NCBI GenBank assembly: GCA_964502525.1
Contig: CAZCXH010000064.1
Coordinates: 1 to 24,927 of the forward strand
Length of the DNA: 24,927 nucleotides
Direction: 5' to 3'
Source: DATLYB01 sp964502525
Lineage (GTDB): Bacteria > Bacteroidota > Bacteroidia > Chitinophagales > CAIOSU01
Shown here: piece by piece, positions 15,057-23,537 of the stretch
Layout: each line of letters opens with the position of its first letter
Numbering within the stretch: the stretch's first letter is position 1
The notes under the pieces: model-generated
Databases searched by the model: none
What the model saw: only the letters and a program-made list of their open reading frames with translations
What the model was told of the DNA's origin: nothing
Program-made: the position numbers and the translations under genes

Positions 15057-18000
15057 TTATTCCGTTCCTGCATTTGCAACCGTGCTTCCTGCTTCCACGA
15101 CTTCAACCCATCGCCCTGCCCGTCTAGCATTGATTTCGTTGTCATACATCGCCTCGCAATAAACGGTAGGCAAATAGAATTTTCCCATATAGGCTGCATT
15201 CAGCAACACGCGATAAGTCTTTGAATTGTTTTTGTTGATGTCGAAATAAGAGTAAACCCGGTCATCGCGGATATCCTGGTATCGCGGAATATCCTTTATA
15301 TGCACCGACTGCGCTTCATCCATTCGCGTGTTCCTGATTTCCCAGCCTGACGGGAAAATTTGAACCAATGCCATGTTTTTGTAATCCATTCTTGCGCCCG
15401 GATGGCTGACGGAAACTTCCGCCATGAAGTCGCTTCCTTGTTCCAGCATTCCCGGGTTGATTTCACCGCCATTCAAATCGAGATAACGCACTTTCATCTT
15501 CAGGTCATTTTCGACATTGGTTGGGTCACCGGTGAGCGGAATGCCATCCAACTGCACCTTCACGAATATGGTTTGATCAGATTTATTTGTAATCTTTATC
15601 TTACCGATCCTGGCATCAATTATTTCCAGCTTCCTCTGTGATATGGGAGCTTTAGTGCTGACATCACCCTCTTTGACGCCATCGTGATGATACTCGTAAA
15701 CCATATCAGACTGAGTTCCTGACGCGCCCACGAATTTCGCGATCGCCATCAGGCAATAGGCGGTCGTTTGCGTGCTGTACCAGGTATCGGAGCCGAGGCT
15801 TCGCGCAATTTCATCGAGCACCTCTTTGGCAAGCCGCATCTTTTTCATCAGCGACAATGTTTCCAATATCATCGCTTCATCCCGGTCATCGCTTCCGAAT
15901 GAGTAGTCCAATTCTTTATATGGTTCCACCTTCGCTGTGATATTTTCCACAAGCGATTCGGCCACTTCATATTTTCCCGCGAGGTAATAAGCTGCTGCCA
16001 GCCTCCACCTCGCGGTGTTTGAAAGATTCTTCATTTCCCGCATCCTGTTCATCGCGCCCAATGCGGGCTTCTGCGCCAGGGCGAGCGTATATAGCCGGTA
16101 AGCCTGCGTAAGCTCATCGCTGTTGTAATGGTGCAGACGTGTTCCTTCGCCACCGCCCGTCCAGCTATTCGCCATTTGGGTTTGATACTTCACCCAATTT
16201 TTCAGGAAATCATAGGGAAGCTGATACCCGCTGGCCTGCGCTTCAAGCATAAAATGTCCGGCATAGTTCGATCCCCATTCGCTGGCTTCTCCTGATTCAC
16301 CGGGCCAGTAGGACAAGCCGCCATTGGAAATCTGGAAGCTCCTCATGCGGGTAATGCCGGCAGCGATGTTGTTGTCAATTTGCGCCTTTTGTCCAGGGCT
16401 CAGGTCAAGAAGTTTAGATACAAACAACTGAGGAAACACGGAAGATGTGGTCTGCTCAATGCATCCATGAGGATATTGAATCAAATATTGCAGCCGCTTC
16501 TCAAGGTTGATGGGAGGCAGTTTTGATACTTCCACCATCCCGTTGTTGGTGCCCGCCATGCCCACCGGCTTGTAGTCCGTTTCCCAGGTCTTTCCCGCTT
16601 CAACGACTCCGGAAATCACATCGGTTACACGCGGGTTGGGCAGCCTCACATCGAGTTCAATCTCATGTACTGCTTTTTCGTTGCCGCTGGTCGCGGTGAT
16701 TTTCACTTTCCCGATTCCGATTTGCTCCGCGACTTTCAGGTCGAAATTCACTACCTGGTCGCCCGGTTCTGCGAATGAAATTTTCTTCTGCGTGCCGCCC
16801 TGCGGGATGAGCAGCTTGTTCGGCTGAATCTCCACCGTCACATCTTTAATCTTTTTATCCATTGCAAACACCGTCACCGGCAGCTTCACGGTTTCAGCCG
16901 GTCCTACTACCCGTGGAAGCGTTGCCAGCACCATCAGAGGTTTCTTTACGGATGTTGTTTTTTCCGCAAATCCATAGGCGCCCTCGTATCCGGCAACCAC
17001 CATCGTCCTCACCGAGCCGACATAGTTGGGCATCCTGAAGGTGTGCGTGTTTTCCTTTCCTTCCTGCAATTCAAAGGGACCGAGAAACACCACCACCGGC
17101 TTGAAGCGATTGGCTTTCTGGCTGCCTTTCTTCCCGGCAGATTCATCTCCTCCCAGCGCCAGCAAACCCGCGAGTTCACCGGAGAAAGCCCCGATAACAT
17201 ATTTATACATGTCCCATGTTTTCACACCGAGCGCTTCGCACGCGTAAAAATTGTTCCACGGGTCGGGTGTCTGGAACCGCGTGAGGTCCAGCAGCCCATC
17301 GTCCACCACGGCAACGGTATAGGTCATCTTTCTCCCCGATTGCTCGCTTATTTTGATGGTGGCGTTTTGTTCGGGCGCAAGCTCGTCAGGCATTTTAAGC
17401 ACCGGAGCAAGATGCGTTTGCGCATCTTCCACGCTGACCGATTGCACGCCATACAAACGAATCGGAAGGTCGTTGTTCACCCGGCTGTGCGGTTGTATTA
17501 AGGAAATATTCACATAAACATTGGGCGACATCGCCCTGGTTGTTTTGAAAGAACACTGGTGGCTGCCTGTTGTGACATTTACCCAGAAGCTTTGAATCAC
17601 TTTCGAGCCGGATTCAATGCTCACTAATGCCTTGCCTTCATTCGTTGCCGGCAGGTTGATCTTCACCTCCTCGCCAACATTGTAGGAATTTTTATCGGTG
17701 GTGAACGTCAGCATCTCCGCGCCACCGGGATTATCATCGTCTGCATTATTCCACCAGCCTTTGTAGGTCACATAAAAAACCTGCCCCGCGCTGTGACCGG
17801 TTTCGGTGTCGGTCACTTTCACAAACCGCCTGCCCCAATACTCGCTGTCGAACTTCATTTCATACATTGCTTTGCCATTCACCGTATTGACGTAGTCAGT
17901 TTTGATTTTGCTTGCATAATTGTTTGCGATATACCTCGCAAGGTCATCCTCGGAAGAGCGGTCCCACCACCACCTCCAGCTTACGTTGTATATTTCTATT

Positions 18001-20687
18001 TTAACATTTTTCCGGTCAACGGGCTTGCCGTTTTCATCCACCGTGACAATGGGAATCACGTTGGGTTCATTGGAATACAAAGCGCCATTCCAACCTTCGC
18101 CTTCCGGAATTTTCAAACCGGCATAGCCGCGATAAGAAGAGTAGGGGATGGTGAAGCGGTCAACGCTGAAGTCACCGCCCTGCTCGAAAGCGCGGACGAC
18201 AAAGCTTGCGTTCAGCATTCCCGGAGCGTTGGCGTCAACCGCGAATTCCGGCTTCACAACGGCTTTGCCTTTTGCATCCAGTCTTCCATCAAAGATCTTT
18301 TCCTCTTCCGATTCGAATTTCTTTGAGGGATCATCAAATACAAAGCCGGGATAATCCTTAAAACTTGTTTTTCCCTCGCTCATCGTCACCACCACATCCG
18401 CCTTCAGGTCTTTTGCCACGGTTCCGTGCAGCCATTTCACTTCGAGATCACCGCGGCTGGTGTCCGTGTTTCTGATGATGTCTGCATGAAAATCGAGGTT
18501 TATTTTAAGACGGTTGGGCTTGACCGTTTCTATGCGGATGGTTTTTGTGAAAGCCGAGCCGCCTACTTTCACTTTCGCCAGCCAGTTTCCGGTTGGCGCA
18601 TTTGGATCGGTGGCTGTTCTGAAATCGTAAAATTTGTTCAGTGAAGAGGTCTTTACTTTTCTTTCATACAACTGATTTTCCGGAGTGTATAATTCAAGCA
18701 CCACCGGATGGCTGGCGGGTATCACTTTATTTCTGTCTTCAAGGATGAAGGATAAATACAATGAATCACCGGGGCGCCACACTCCGCGCTCGCCATAGAT
18801 GAAGCCCTTCACGCCTTCCTTATTTTGCTGCCCGCCCACATCGAACATGCTCAGCGACAAAGACGAGGCATCATCCACGCGCAGGTAGCCTCTCTGATTT
18901 CCCTGTTTGGCAATCAACAGAAACGGTTTTTTATCGAGATGAAGCAGCGCGAATCCGTTGGCGTTGGTAGTTTGCCTGCCGATTAGTTGCTCCTGGAAAT
19001 TGTAGGCTTCCACTTCAACACCTGACAGCGTATTGGTTGTCTTGATGTCAGTCACCGCAACGAGCAGCGTGTCGCTGTTTCCTCCTTTGGCGATGATGCC
19101 GAGGTTAGATGCAAGCACGTTTCGCGTGATGAAATGTTCGTTGGTTAAATAATATGATGTTTTGCATGGATTGTCTTTTTCGTCCCAGTTGAACCGACCG
19201 CAATAGCGATAGCCGTAATATTCGTCATCGAAATCATCATAATAATTGTAATAATTGTCCGGGCGGTCGTATGATTCTTCGCTGTTGAAGTCAGGAATCT
19301 CCGGTTCATCTTCTTGGGCATCGCTGTCATCGCAGGGATAGAGCGAATGTTTCTTGCTGAAGGAGACTTGCACCCGGTAGATGGCGCCCGGCTCGGCTTG
19401 AATCATTTTGGATAAGTCCAGTGAGAACGTGTTCCAACTGCCGTAGTCTATAGCCTTGCCGGCCTTCAGCGGAATCTCTGATTGATGCACAAGCCTTCCG
19501 ACACGCTTCATCTCGCGCGAGCCGTCCAGTTGATTCACCTGCAGGAACTGGGCGATGTTGTCGCCAAAAATTTTCACAATCCTCACGTTGACCGCGTTCA
19601 GGTTCACCGCTTTGAATGGGAAGATGAGCCCGTTGGTATTCGGAAGGATGACGCCATTACCCACCAATTGCAGGTCGGGTTGGATGCTGGTGAAAGTGAT
19701 GGTTCTTGAAAATTTTTCTTTAAGCTGGTAGCCCCCGGAATTCCTGACAGCTTGTTCGGCAATAACATCCATCGAGCCGGTTTGACGGGACACCGGATAC
19801 ATCTTTACCTGGTTTTCATTGACCACCAATTTCACCTCTGCACCTGAACTCAGAGTGATAAGGCCGATGAGGTCTTGCCCGTCTTTCAATGGATCAGAAA
19901 AGAAAATTTCGATGTATTGGTCGGGCTGCTGAATGATGTTGACTTCAACGACTTTGAAATCTCCGAGAGGAGGAATGTCAATTACCTTCTCCCCGTTTTC
20001 ATCAATGCCCACCGGAGCGCCTTTCCATTGCAATACCAGTTGCTGCGGGTCATCGGTGCGCAGCACGCTGTCAACCGTGAAGCCGTGCATTTTTCCGTCA
20101 CCGGCATGATCCCACGTTACGCGCATTGCCTTGCCGTTTTGCAGCGCGGCAAATGCCTGCTCCACCTGTTCATCACCGGCAACGTCAGCCGTTTGCAGCT
20201 TGCCCAACACCTTCTGCCACTTCAGGTCGTTGACATTATATGTTTTGATTCCTTCAAAATAGACGAAGATGGCTTGACGCATGGTTTCAAACTGAAAGCG
20301 GAGCGTCTGAAGGCTTGCGGGCACGTCTTTCACCTTCGACAGATAGAATTCTGCATCATACAGCTTGCCGGATGGCAGCCTTTTTTCCGGGCGGAATTCA
20401 ATGGTCTTGTTGTCCACCCAATAAGCCTTGCCGCTTATTTCCGGTGTGAACCTGAACAAGGCATCGGCAACAGGCTTGTCAAGGTCAACATTGGCAATCT
20501 CCTCCATCAGCCGGATGCGGATGGGCGATTCATTGACAATCAGGCCCGATGTGAAAGCTGCGACATAGCCGGTGAACGCTGGATCAATTTTCAGCGGAGG
20601 CTTTTGGGCTTTGTTGCAATTGGAAACAAGAATAGCGGACAACAAGAGTAATCCGAGGCTGAGGTATTTGCTTTTGGTTGTGAGCAT
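15057..20687 (-). CDS. Bacterial alpha-2-macroglobulin lipoprotein
   Basis: This protein has 1876 residues. Bacterial alpha-2-macroglobulins are envelope protease traps: a cut bait region exposes a thioester that binds the attacker covalently. The start carries a lipoprotein signal, with C24 in LVSNC. Macroglobulin-type segments include GERGVWRPGDSLYLSF and TDKNSYNVGEEVKI, and the A2M signature FRMPNYVGSVRTMVVAG follows. The thioester motif GCIEQ holds C1409 and Q1412, followed by the helical thioester domain (MRSFQISNGGLSYWPG). Thus it belongs to the thioester-bearing class. A segment of about 55 residues rich in Asp, Glu and Tyr lies between C452 and C508. pbpC follows after 3 bases, the usual partner in Proteobacteria, where PBP1C is thought to repair the wall after attack. 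A REPIN-like repeat lies just upstream of the start. Confidence 0.95.
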   Translation of the reverse strand: MLTTKSKYLSLGLLLLSAILVSNCNKAQKPPLKIDPAFTGYVAAFTSGLIVNESPIRIRLMEEIANVDLDKPVADALFRFTPEISGKAYWVDNKTIEFRPEKRLPSGKLYDAEFYLSKVKDVPASLQTLRFQFETMRQAIFVYFEGIKTYNVNDLKWQKVLGKLQTADVAGDEQVEQAFAALQNGKAMRVTWDHAGDGKMHGFTVDSVLRTDDPQQLVLQWKGAPVGIDENGEKVIDIPPLGDFKVVEVNIIQQPDQYIEIFFSDPLKDGQDLIGLITLSSGAEVKLVVNENQVKMYPVSRQTGSMDVIAEQAVRNSGGYQLKEKFSRTITFTSIQPDLQLVGNGVILPNTNGLIFPFKAVNLNAVNVRIVKIFGDNIAQFLQVNQLDGSREMKRVGRLVHQSEIPLKAGKAIDYGSWNTFSLDLSKMIQAEPGAIYRVQVSFSKKHSLYPCDDSDAQEDEPEIPDFNSEESYDRPDNYYNYYDDFDDEYYGYRYCGRFNWDEKDNPCKTSYYLTNEHFITRNVLASNLGIIAKGGNSDTLLVAVTDIKTTNTLSGVEVEAYNFQEQLIGRQTTNANGFALLHLDKKPFLLIAKQGNQRGYLRVDDASSLSLSMFDVGGQQNKEGVKGFIYGERGVWRPGDSLYLSFILEDRNKVIPASHPVVLELYTPENQLYERKVKTSSLNKFYDFRTATDPNAPTGNWLAKVKVGGSAFTKTIRIETVKPNRLKINLDFHADIIRNTDTSRGDLEVKWLHGTVAKDLKADVVVTMSEGKTSFKDYPGFVFDDPSKKFESEEEKIFDGRLDAKGKAVVKPEFAVDANAPGMLNASFVVRAFEQGGDFSVDRFTIPYSSYRGYAGLKIPEGEGWNGALYSNEPNVIPIVTVDENGKPVDRKNVKIEIYNVSWRWWWDRSSEDDLARYIANNYASKIKTDYVNTVNGKAMYEMKFDSEYWGRRFVKVTDTETGHSAGQVFYVTYKGWWNNADDDNPGGAEMLTFTTDKNSYNVGEEVKINLPATNEGKALVSIESGSKVIQSFWVNVTTGSHQCSFKTTRAMSPNVYVNISLIQPHSRVNNDLPIRLYGVQSVSVEDAQTHLAPVLKMPDELAPEQNATIKISEQSGRKMTYTVAVVDDGLLDLTRFQTPDPWNNFYACEALGVKTWDMYKYVIGAFSGELAGLLALGGDESAGKKGSQKANRFKPVVVFLGPFELQEGKENTHTFRMPNYVGSVRTMVVAGYEGAYGFAEKTTSVKKPLMVLATLPRVVGPAETVKLPVTVFAMDKKIKDVTVEIQPNKLLIPQGGTQKKISFAEPGDQVVNFDLKVAEQIGIGKVKITATSGNEKAVHEIELDVRLPNPRVTDVISGVVEAGKTWETDYKPVGMAGTNNGMVEVSKLPPINLEKRLQYLIQYPHGCIEQTTSSVFPQLFVSKLLDLSPGQKAQIDNNIAAGITRMRSFQISNGGLSYWPGESGEASEWGSNYAGHFMLEAQASGYQLPYDFLKNWVKYQTQMANSWTGGGEGTRLHHYNSDELTQAYRLYTLALAQKPALGAMNRMREMKNLSNTARWRLAAAYYLAGKYEVAESLVENITAKVEPYKELDYSFGSDDRDEAMILETLSLMKKMRLAKEVLDEIARSLGSDTWYSTQTTAYCLMAIAKFVGASGTQSDMVYEYHHDGVKEGDVSTKAPISQRKLEIIDARIGKIKITNKSDQTIFVKVQLDGIPLTGDPTNVENDLKMKVRYLDLNGGEINPGMLEQGSDFMAEVSVSHPGARMDYKNMALVQIFPSGWEIRNTRMDEAQSVHIKDIPRYQDIRDDRVYSYFDINKNNSKTYRVLLNAAYMGKFYLPTVYCEAMYDNEINARRAGRWVEVVEAGSTVANAGTE

Positions 20688-20706
20688 GGCTAAGGTTTTT
20701 AGTTCA

Positions 20707-20871
20707 AATTAAAAACCCACCGCCTTTGGCGGTGGTTATGTTCTTTCGGCTATGCCTTCCGCGCTGGCTCTTGCTTCCTTCATGCGCTGACAGAAGCGAT
20801 GGCTCGTGCGGGGAGCACCCTACGGGTGCTTGCATTTTAAATCCACCTGCTTTGCAGGTGGTGGTTTAATT
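20707..20871. repeat. REPIN-like element with three hairpins
   Basis: AATTAAA (20707-20713) and TTTAATT (20865-20871) bound 165 bp. Beside the ends are two related hairpins with TTT loops: CCACCGCC/GGCGGTGG (20717-20735) and CCACCTGC/GCAGGTGG (20843-20861). A third, AGCACCC/GGGTGCT, is at 20814-20830. The two outer hairpins look like diverged copies of one REP unit in opposite orientation. It contains no gene, so it would need a Y1 transposase elsewhere to move. It lies just upstream of the alpha-2-macroglobulin gene. Confidence 0.75.
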
Positions 20872-21318
20872 GGGAAAGCAATAATAATAATCTGCAAGAA
20901 CGAATTGATAACAAAACGGAGAGCCTCATTTTGAAACATATTTTAATAGTTAATGTTTGTTAAAGCAGCGGTTCGCGGTTTTTTTTGCAGGCCTTGGCTA
21001 AAGCTCTATAAGCACTCTGTTCTACTCAATAGCCTGTCACAAAAGGGCTTTAAACCAGGCATATTTAAGAAATAATAGCCCGTTAGAAATTTTAGGATGG
21101 ATTTTTGACTTTATTTTGCAACTTATTGATTTTCAAGATTTTCTGCATAATTTCGGGACTGGATTTATCTTCGCAAACTCGGGTAATGGCCCCTGAGTTA
21201 TTAATAACGTGAAATTTTTGAAGGACTTGTCTGGCATCATCTTTGACCATACCATTAACCCTTTTTAACAATACAGGGAGGTGCTTTAGTCGTATTTGTT
21301 TATTAAATTTGTAAACAC
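20872..21318. other. AT-rich gap between the REPIN-like element and the DUF1573 pair
   Basis: These 447 bases probably hold the promoters for the alpha-2-macroglobulin operon (leftward) and the DUF1573 pair (rightward). A minus-strand frame, 21092-21364, has a plausible inner start at 21247 (MVKDDARQVLQKFH), but it matches no family I know, and its longest form overlaps the DUF1573 start. I see no RNA gene. Confidence 0.55.
21304..21311 (+). promoter_or_regulatory. Putative -7 box of the DUF1573 pair
   Basis: TAAATTTG matches TAnnTTTG and lies 7 bases before the ATG at 21319. If it is used, the transcript would be leaderless or nearly so. No good -33 TTTG is seen at the right distance. Confidence 0.35.
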
Positions 21319-21753
21319 ATGAATAAGACATTATTACTTGTCGCAAGTTTGCTTCTTGGGACATTTGTTGCCGGTGCGCAGGATGCGGCAGTCATGACCT
21401 TTGAATTCGAGAAGCATGATTTCGGAAACGTGAAGGAAGGCGAGGAAGCATCCGTTGATTTCACGCTCACCAATACCGGCACAAAGAACCTGATCATACT
21501 GGATGTGGTGGGATCCTGTTCTTGCACCTCGTCTTCCTGGCCAAAGGAGCCGGTACTGCCCGGAGAAAAGACGGTGATACGCGCTTCTTATGACACAAAA
21601 GGCAAGTCAGGTACATTTAACAAGTCACTGACGATCACTTCAAATGCCAGTGAAGAAGTGAAGCGGATTTTTATAAAGGGAAATGTGATCAGCAATGGTG
21701 AATCAACCCGGAAAAACCCGGAAAAATCATCTTCACCAATTGCTGACGAATAA
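21319..21753 (+). CDS. Secreted DUF1573 protein, first of a tandem pair
   Basis: This protein has 144 residues. A signal peptide ends near AGAQ (cleavage after about residue 20). The rest is one DUF1573 domain: FEKHDFGNVKEG, DFTLTNTGTKNL, then SCSCT in place of the usual SCGCT (C67 and C69 kept, Gly to Ser), PGEKTVIRASYDTKGKSG and KRIFIKGNVI. A Ser/Lys-rich tail follows. It is a close paralogue of the next gene, 22 bp downstream, so the pair looks like a tandem duplication in one operon. It lacks a lipobox, unlike the DUF1573 protein at 8941-9468. Family function is unknown; a periplasmic place is inferred from the signal. Confidence 0.9.
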   Translation: MNKTLLLVASLLLGTFVAGAQDAAVMTFEFEKHDFGNVKEGEEASVDFTLTNTGTKNLIILDVVGSCSCTSSSWPKEPVLPGEKTVIRASYDTKGKSGTFNKSLTITSNASEEVKRIFIKGNVISNGESTRKNPEKSSSPIADE

Positions 21754-21775
21754 AAAATCATTAAAAACACCAGCT

Positions 21776-22252
21776 ATGAAATACTCACTATTAATTACTG
21801 CGATCATGATGTTTGGCGGCTTAGTTTCAAACGCGCAAGATGTGCCTGCCGCTGCTGAACCTGTGCCAACCATTGCCTTTGAATTTGAGACCTACGACTT
21901 TGGCGACATCAATGAAGGGGATGACGCTTCAGTTGATTTTGTTTTTAAAAACACTGGAACTGAAAAACTCATACTTACTGACGTGAAAGCTTCGTGCGGA
22001 TGCACCACTCCGTTTTGGTCAAAGGAGCCGGTGATGCCGGGAGAAACGGGCAAAATCACCGCGAAATACAATACTCAAGGCAGGCCGGGCAACTTCAACA
22101 AGGCTATCACCGTTACCTCCAATGCCGGTGCTGACGGCAAAAGAATTTTCATTAAAGGCAACGTGATTGGGAAGGATGCAGAAATGTCAAAAAAGAATGG
22201 CGTACCGGAGAGGGTTCCTTCCATCGTGAATGATGTGAATGGGCCGTATTGA
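21776..22252 (+). CDS. Secreted DUF1573 protein, second of a tandem pair
   Basis: The protein has 158 residues from the ATG at 21776, where a normal signal peptide begins (MKYSLLITAIMMFGGLVSNAQ, split at about residue 20). An in-frame extension to 21695 would put 27 polar residues before it and overlap the previous gene, so I reject it. The domain shows FETYDFGDINEG, FKNTGTEKL, SCGCTTPFW (C74, C76), PGETGKITAKYNTQGRPG and KRIFIKGNVIG. It is closer to its neighbour than to the third DUF1573 protein in the window. The hairpin terminator at 22277-22310 ends the operon. Confidence 0.92.
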   Translation: MKYSLLITAIMMFGGLVSNAQDVPAAAEPVPTIAFEFETYDFGDINEGDDASVDFVFKNTGTEKLILTDVKASCGCTTPFWSKEPVMPGETGKITAKYNTQGRPGNFNKAITVTSNAGADGKRIFIKGNVIGKDAEMSKKNGVPERVPSIVNDVNGPY

Positions 22253-22276
22253 TCCTATTCAACCTCAGTTCTAAAC

Positions 22277-22310
22277 AAACTCTGTGGTAATTTCGCCACA
22301 GAGTTTTTTT
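22277..22310 (+). terminator. Intrinsic terminator touching the next start codon
   Basis: AAACTCTGTGG (22277-22287) pairs perfectly with CCACAGAGTTT (22296-22306) around TAATTTCG, and seven T end at 22310. The ATG of the aminotransferase begins at 22311. It should end the DUF1573 transcript. The loop TAATTTCG is one base from the -7 consensus TAnnTTTG. Confidence 0.88.
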
Positions 22311-23537
22311 ATGCCTAAAATTTCCAACAAAGGCGCAAGGATGCCGGCTTCGCCCATCAGGAAGTTGGTGCCGTTTGCTGAAAAAGCGAAGCAAACTGGC
22401 AGAAAAATTTACCACCTTAACATCGGGCAACCGGATATTGAAACTCCGAAGGAGATAATTGATGCTGTGCATCGCTTTGACCAGAAGGTGCTTGAGTATT
22501 CGCACTCAGCAGGAACAGAGTCATACAGAAAAAAACTCGCCCGGTATTATCAATCCAATGGTATCCAGATTGATTATACCAACTTGCTTGTCACAACAGG
22601 AGGTTCCGAAGCGATTTTGTTCGGATTGCTATCGTGTCTCGATGCAGGCGATGAAGTGATCATACCGGAACCGCTGTATGCTAATTATAATGGATTTGCT
22701 GTTGCCGGGGATATTGTTATCAAGCCAATCACCTCGCATATAGAAAACAATTTTGCGCTGCCGCCAATCATCGAATTTGAAAAGCTTATTACATCGAAAT
22801 CAAAAGCGATTCTGATTTGCAATCCTAATAATCCCACCGGCTATTTGTATTCAAAGGAGGAATTGCTGCAACTGCGCGATTTGGTGAAAAAGCATGATTT
22901 GTTTTTGTTCGCGGACGAAGTATATCGTGAATTCTGTTACGATGGGAAACAGCACTTCTCCATATTGAATTTGGAAGGCATTAATGAAAATGCGGTGGTT
23001 GTTGATTCGATTTCAAAACGCTATTCAGCCTGCGGTGCAAGGGTAGGGGCATTGGTGACGCGCAACAAAAAGGTTTTGGAAACCGCTTTGAAATTCGCGC
23101 AGGCGCGGCTCAGCCCTCCTACCATAGAGCAGGTTGCAGCCGAGGCAGCGGTGGATGTGGTCAAAGACTACTTTGAGAAAGTAAGAGAGGAGTATTCTTC
23201 ACGCAGGGATCTTTTGGTGAAGCGGCTGAACAAAATGGCGGGTGTTGTTTGCCCGAACCCCGGAGGAGCATTTTACGCGCAGGTTCGATTGCCGGTTGAC
23301 GACAGCGACAAATTCTGCCAATGGCTGCTCGAATCGTTTGAGCATGAAAATCAGACCGTGATGCTTGCGCCCGGAACAGGATTCTACGCCACTCTCGGAT
23401 TAGGAAAAGATGAGGTGCGGATCGCTTATGTGCTTAAAAATGATGATTTGGAAAAAGCGATGGATTGCTTGGAGGAGGCGCTGAAGGCGTATCCGGGAAG
23501 GAAGGTCAAAAGGAAATCGCTCACCACCACGCATTGA
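22311..23537 (+). CDS. PLP-dependent class I/II aminotransferase
   Basis: This fold type I aminotransferase has 408 residues. Visible are LNIGQPDIETP (37-47), TTGGSEA for phosphate binding, NPNNPTGY (171-178), ADEVY with D202 for the PLP ring nitrogen, and SISKRYSACGARVG with K236 as the Schiff-base lysine and an arginine after it. It belongs to the aspartate/aromatic/alanine-type group. The donor and acceptor cannot be told from this sequence. The start is the ATG at 22311, because MPKISNKGARMPASPIRKL resembles the N-terminus of Bacteroidota homologues. A GTG at 22284 lies inside the terminator stem and is rejected. No leader remains between the terminator and the start. It is convergent with the next gene, and the two stop codons touch. 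Confidence 0.93.
   Translation: MPKISNKGARMPASPIRKLVPFAEKAKQTGRKIYHLNIGQPDIETPKEIIDAVHRFDQKVLEYSHSAGTESYRKKLARYYQSNGIQIDYTNLLVTTGGSEAILFGLLSCLDAGDEVIIPEPLYANYNGFAVAGDIVIKPITSHIENNFALPPIIEFEKLITSKSKAILICNPNNPTGYLYSKEELLQLRDLVKKHDLFLFADEVYREFCYDGKQHFSILNLEGINENAVVVDSISKRYSACGARVGALVTRNKKVLETALKFAQARLSPPTIEQVAAEAAVDVVKDYFEKVREEYSSRRDLLVKRLNKMAGVVCPNPGGAFYAQVRLPVDDSDKFCQWLLESFEHENQTVMLAPGTGFYATLGLGKDEVRIAYVLKNDDLEKAMDCLEEALKAYPGRKVKRKSLTTTH

Noticed and set aside
19875..20651. 258-codon plus-strand frame opposite the alpha-2-macroglobulin gene
   Set aside because: It is antisense to a strongly supported gene, and the product has no domain. Long open antisense frames are common in such genes.
20707..20871. 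Complete IS200/IS605-type insertion sequence
   Set aside because: The hairpin ends are suggestive, but the element is 165 bp with no transposase frame, so only a non-autonomous repeat can be supported.
21092..21364. 90-codon minus-strand frame upstream of the DUF1573 pair
   Set aside because: It overlaps the start and likely promoter of the DUF1573 gene and matches no family I know. A shorter form from 21247 reads plausibly as protein, so I only note it in the gap entry.
21695..21775. N-terminal extension of the second DUF1573 protein
   Set aside because: It overlaps the first DUF1573 gene and would bury the signal peptide behind 27 polar residues.
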